Positions 40,210 to 42,113 of a DNA stretch of 42,113 nucleotides are shown here, piece by piece. Position numbers and translations under genes: made by a program. The notes beneath the pieces were generated by a model. That model had not been told where the DNA came from. It did not search any database and saw only the letters and a program-made list of their open reading frames with translations. Positions within the stretch are counted from its first letter, which is position 1, and the number at the start of each line of letters is the position of its first letter. The DNA comes from Anaerolineales bacterium (GTDB lineage Bacteria > Chloroflexota > Anaerolineae > Anaerolineales > Villigracilaceae): assembly GCA_919902735.1 (NCBI GenBank), contig CAKKRM010000131.1:1-42113 (forward strand). Direction: 5' to 3'.

Positions 40210-41232
40210 ATGTCAGAAAGACCACAACGGAATTTATCGCTGGAATTGGTACGCGCCACCGAAGCCGCCGCGCTTGTGGCCGCGCGTTACCGTGATCTCA
40301 AGAAATGGGACTCCGCGAATTCAGCCGCCACAAATGCCATGCGGCTTGTTTTGCAGACGATTGACATGGACGGCGTCATCATGGTGGGCGAAGGCGAGAA
40401 ACACAGCGCCCCGCTTCTTTTTCACGGCGAAATGGTTGGCACCGGCCATCCGCCCGCTGTGGATGTGGCGGCTGACCCAATCGAAGGCACACCATCCCGT
40501 TCGCTCGGACGCCCAAATACACTATCCCTCGCCGCCCTCGCCGAACGCTGGAGTCTGTGGGACCCCGGCCCCAGCATCTATGTGGATGAGATCGTGGTCG
40601 GTTCTGCCGCGCGCGACGCCATTGATTTGAATCTCAGCCCAACGGAAAACCTGCAACAGATCGCCGAGGCGTTGAATTGCGAGGTCAGCGACCTGAACGT
40701 TTTTGTTTTGGACAAACCCCGCCACGAAAATTTGATCCGCGAATTGAACGAAGCGGGCGCGCGGGTGAAGATCAACTCCGGCGGTTTCATCGTCGGCGCA
40801 ATTCTGGCGGCCATGCCCGGCACCGGCGTGGATGTGATGATGAGCATCGGGCGCGCCTCCGAATCTGTTCTCGCCGCCTGCGCCGTCAAAGCAGTGGATG
40901 GCGGGATGCAAATCCGCCGCGCGCCGCAAAGTGACGATGAAATGAAGCGCGTGCAAGCCGCGATGGGAAAACGAGCCGCTCAGACTTTAAGTGGGGCTGA
41001 TCTCTGCAAATCTGACGATGTTTTCTTCGCCGCCACAGGCATCACCGACGGCGCGCTTTTGCGCGGAGTGGATTTCCAACGCGATGGCGTAACCACAGAA
41101 AGCCTCGTGATGCGCGCGCGTTCCGGCACGATCCGCTATGTGCGCGCGCTTCATCAACTGGATAAACTCATGCGCTTCAGTCAAATCGATTACACCGGCG
41201 ATAATAAAGAAAAGGCGGAAAGCCATGGTTAA
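40210..41232 (+). CDS. GlpX paralogue with lost catalytic residues
   Basis: The 340-residue protein aligns with GlpX (34869) end to end without gaps in the key motifs. Catalytic positions differ: QKEAGD becomes KWDSAN (Lys to Trp, Asp to Asn), GEGAKDEAP becomes GEGEKHSAP (Asp-Glu to His-Ser), RTDGDVAG becomes NSGGFIVG, GGTPEGV becomes GRASESV, and YYMNK becomes IYVDE. DPIEGT and DDVFFAATGITDG are kept. The frame is intact, so it is probably a functional non-catalytic or altered-specificity protein. AGGAGA precedes the ATG at 40210. It overlaps the epimerase gene by 8 nt, so the two are translationally coupled. Confidence 0.9.
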   Translation: MSERPQRNLSLELVRATEAAALVAARYRDLKKWDSANSAATNAMRLVLQTIDMDGVIMVGEGEKHSAPLLFHGEMVGTGHPPAVDVAADPIEGTPSRSLGRPNTLSLAALAERWSLWDPGPSIYVDEIVVGSAARDAIDLNLSPTENLQQIAEALNCEVSDLNVFVLDKPRHENLIRELNEAGARVKINSGGFIVGAILAAMPGTGVDVMMSIGRASESVLAACAVKAVDGGMQIRRAPQSDDEMKRVQAAMGKRAAQTLSGADLCKSDDVFFAATGITDGALLRGVDFQRDGVTTESLVMRARSGTIRYVRALHQLDKLMRFSQIDYTGDNKEKAESHG

Positions 41233-41890
41233 ACTGGCCCCCTCCATTCTAGCCGCAAATTTTGCCCGCCTCGAAGACCACGCCCGCGAAGCCGTCAGCG
41301 CCGGGGCCGAGTGGCTGCACATCGACGTGATGGATGGACACTTCGTCCCCAACATCAGCATCGGCCCGCTCATTGTGGACGCCTTGCGTCCGCTGAAAGA
41401 AGAGACCGGCATCCTGCTCGATGTGCATTTGATGATCGAGAAACCCGAGCGCTACATTGCCGATTTTGTAAAAGCCGGCGCAGATATTATCACTGTGCAT
41501 GTGGAAACCTGCCCGCATTTGCACCGAACCATCAGCCACATCAAGGAACTGGGCGCGAAGGCGGGCGTCACGTTGAACCCATCCACTTCGCTCGACGCAT
41601 TGGAAGAGGTTTTGGCGGATGCAGACCTGGTGTTGATTATGTCCGTCAACCCCGGCTTCGGCGGTCAAAAATACATTCCAGCGTCAACGGCAAAAATCCA
41701 CCGCCTGCGCCAGATGCTGGATGCTATTGCCTCGAAAGCCTTTCTCGAAGTGGATGGGGGAGTCTATGCCGGGAACGCCGCTGAAATCGTCCACGCGGGA
41801 GCAGACGTATTGGTAGCCGGAAGCGCAATCTTCGGCGGGACGAAATCGGTCGCCGAGAACGTATCCGCATTGCGGGCAGCGTCCGGGTAG
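41225..41890 (+). CDS. rpe: Ribulose-phosphate 3-epimerase
   Basis: The 221-residue TIM-barrel enzyme converts xylulose-5-phosphate to ribulose-5-phosphate for the RuBP-regenerating step. Signatures are complete: LAPSILAANFARL, LHIDVMDGHFVPNISIGP, LDVHLMIEKPERYI, HVETCPHLHRT, MSVNPGFGGQKYI and EVDGGV. The metal-binding His and Asp residues are visible in HIDVMDG, VHLMI and VDGG. Its start overlaps the GlpX-like gene by 8 nt; AAAAGGCGG precedes the ATG. It is the last gene of the operon. No clear T-tract terminator follows. Confidence 0.97.
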   Translation: MVKLAPSILAANFARLEDHAREAVSAGAEWLHIDVMDGHFVPNISIGPLIVDALRPLKEETGILLDVHLMIEKPERYIADFVKAGADIITVHVETCPHLHRTISHIKELGAKAGVTLNPSTSLDALEEVLADADLVLIMSVNPGFGGQKYIPASTAKIHRLRQMLDAIASKAFLEVDGGVYAGNAAEIVHAGADVLVAGSAIFGGTKSVAENVSALRAASG

Positions 41891-41968
41891 CTGGTGAGGC
41901 GTTGTCCTTTCGCCTGGATAAAGCAGGTACGCCAAAACAGCCAATTCTTCTTGCTCAAGTCGCCGAGA

Positions 41969-42031
41969 GCGCTGATGAACGCAGTTTCTCTCTTTTTATC
42001 AGCGCAGCGAAATCAGCGTTTTCCAGCGTCC
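41969..42031. repeat. Relative of the nested palindrome at 12905-12968
   Basis: ATCAGCG(CAGCG)AAATCAGCGTTTTCCAGCGTCC, from 41998 on, repeats the inner right arm of the element at 12882-13002 with one 5-bp insertion. GCGCTGAT (41969-41976) pairs with ATCAGCGC (41998-42005). It lies in the 223-nt spacer after rpe; no other gene is seen there. Confidence 0.6.
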
Positions 42032-42069
42032 AAATGGGGTTTGTACGGTAGAGAGATAATTAACTGATG

Positions 42070-42113
42070 TTACGCACCGTCCCGACACTGGCGCCGCGCG
42101 CCAGTGCGGTGAG
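42070..42113. repeat. Edge of a second terminal-repeat element
   Basis: TTACGCACCGTCCC at 42070-42083 is close to the reverse complement of the right inner border of the 22431-22576 element. It is followed by a perfect 9-bp hairpin (42086-42094 with 42098-42106, CACTGGCGC). The window ends here, so its extent is unknown. Confidence 0.5.

Overview
The window looks like chromosomal DNA of a non-phototrophic member of the Chloroflexota, most likely class Anaerolineae. This is inferred from gene content: an ATPase, a GH3 enzyme and GNAT-type proteins of the kind typical of that group, a Calvin cycle cluster without photosystem genes, and spacers full of 7-bp repeats and hairpins. I ran no searches, so the taxonomic call is inference. 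I see no phage, plasmid backbone, intact insertion sequence or CRISPR array.

Layout. Positions 1-7000 hold a GT2 glycosyltransferase facing an AAA ATPase, a glycerophosphodiesterase, a large GH3-like surface protein and an SDH/ClpP-like membrane-family protease. Positions 7000-15000, minus strand, hold a soluble-adenylyl-cyclase-like multidomain protein, two redox lipoproteins (thioredoxin-like and DsbD-alpha-like) with a flavin-binding protein, a membrane protein and an M29 aminopeptidase. Positions 15000-26500 hold a GNAT-like protein, a membrane protein bracketed by two 7-bp tandem repeats, a sensor kinase, a GH13 enzyme with a histone H1-like lysine-rich tail, a SWIM zinc-finger protein behind a leader with a terminator, a Tat-exported L,D-transpeptidase, an orphan DNA methyltransferase and a response regulator with a degenerate receiver. 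Positions 26600-32300 hold initiator tRNA-fMet, an unknown gene, smpB, an MFS transporter, a very short ORF, panB and an unrecognised conserved protein.

The most coherent unit is 32491-41890. A NarL-type kinase/regulator pair is followed by a probable operon: class II aldolase (fba), GlpX-type bisphosphatase, RuBisCO large and small subunits, phosphoribulokinase, a thioredoxin-reductase-like ferredoxin-NADP reductase, a second GlpX paralogue and ribulose-phosphate 3-epimerase. Together these cover the defining steps of the Calvin-Benson-Bassham cycle (carboxylation, RuBP formation, part of regeneration) plus a likely reductant supply. Transketolase, PGK, GAPDH and TIM must lie elsewhere. Three points stand out. 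The RuBisCO mixes green-type and red-type motifs and has a minimal 99-residue small subunit. The second GlpX has lost most catalytic residues. A nested palindrome separates the first glpX from rbcL.

Regulation and architecture. Several genes have a -10 element only 6-9 nt before the ATG and no Shine-Dalgarno, which suggests leaderless mRNAs; others carry clear AGGAGG-type sites. At least six intergenic stretches, and one coding stretch, show strict 7-bp periodicity, often in inverted arms. Three larger nested palindromes and one element with 13-bp terminal inverted repeats look like small non-autonomous repeats.
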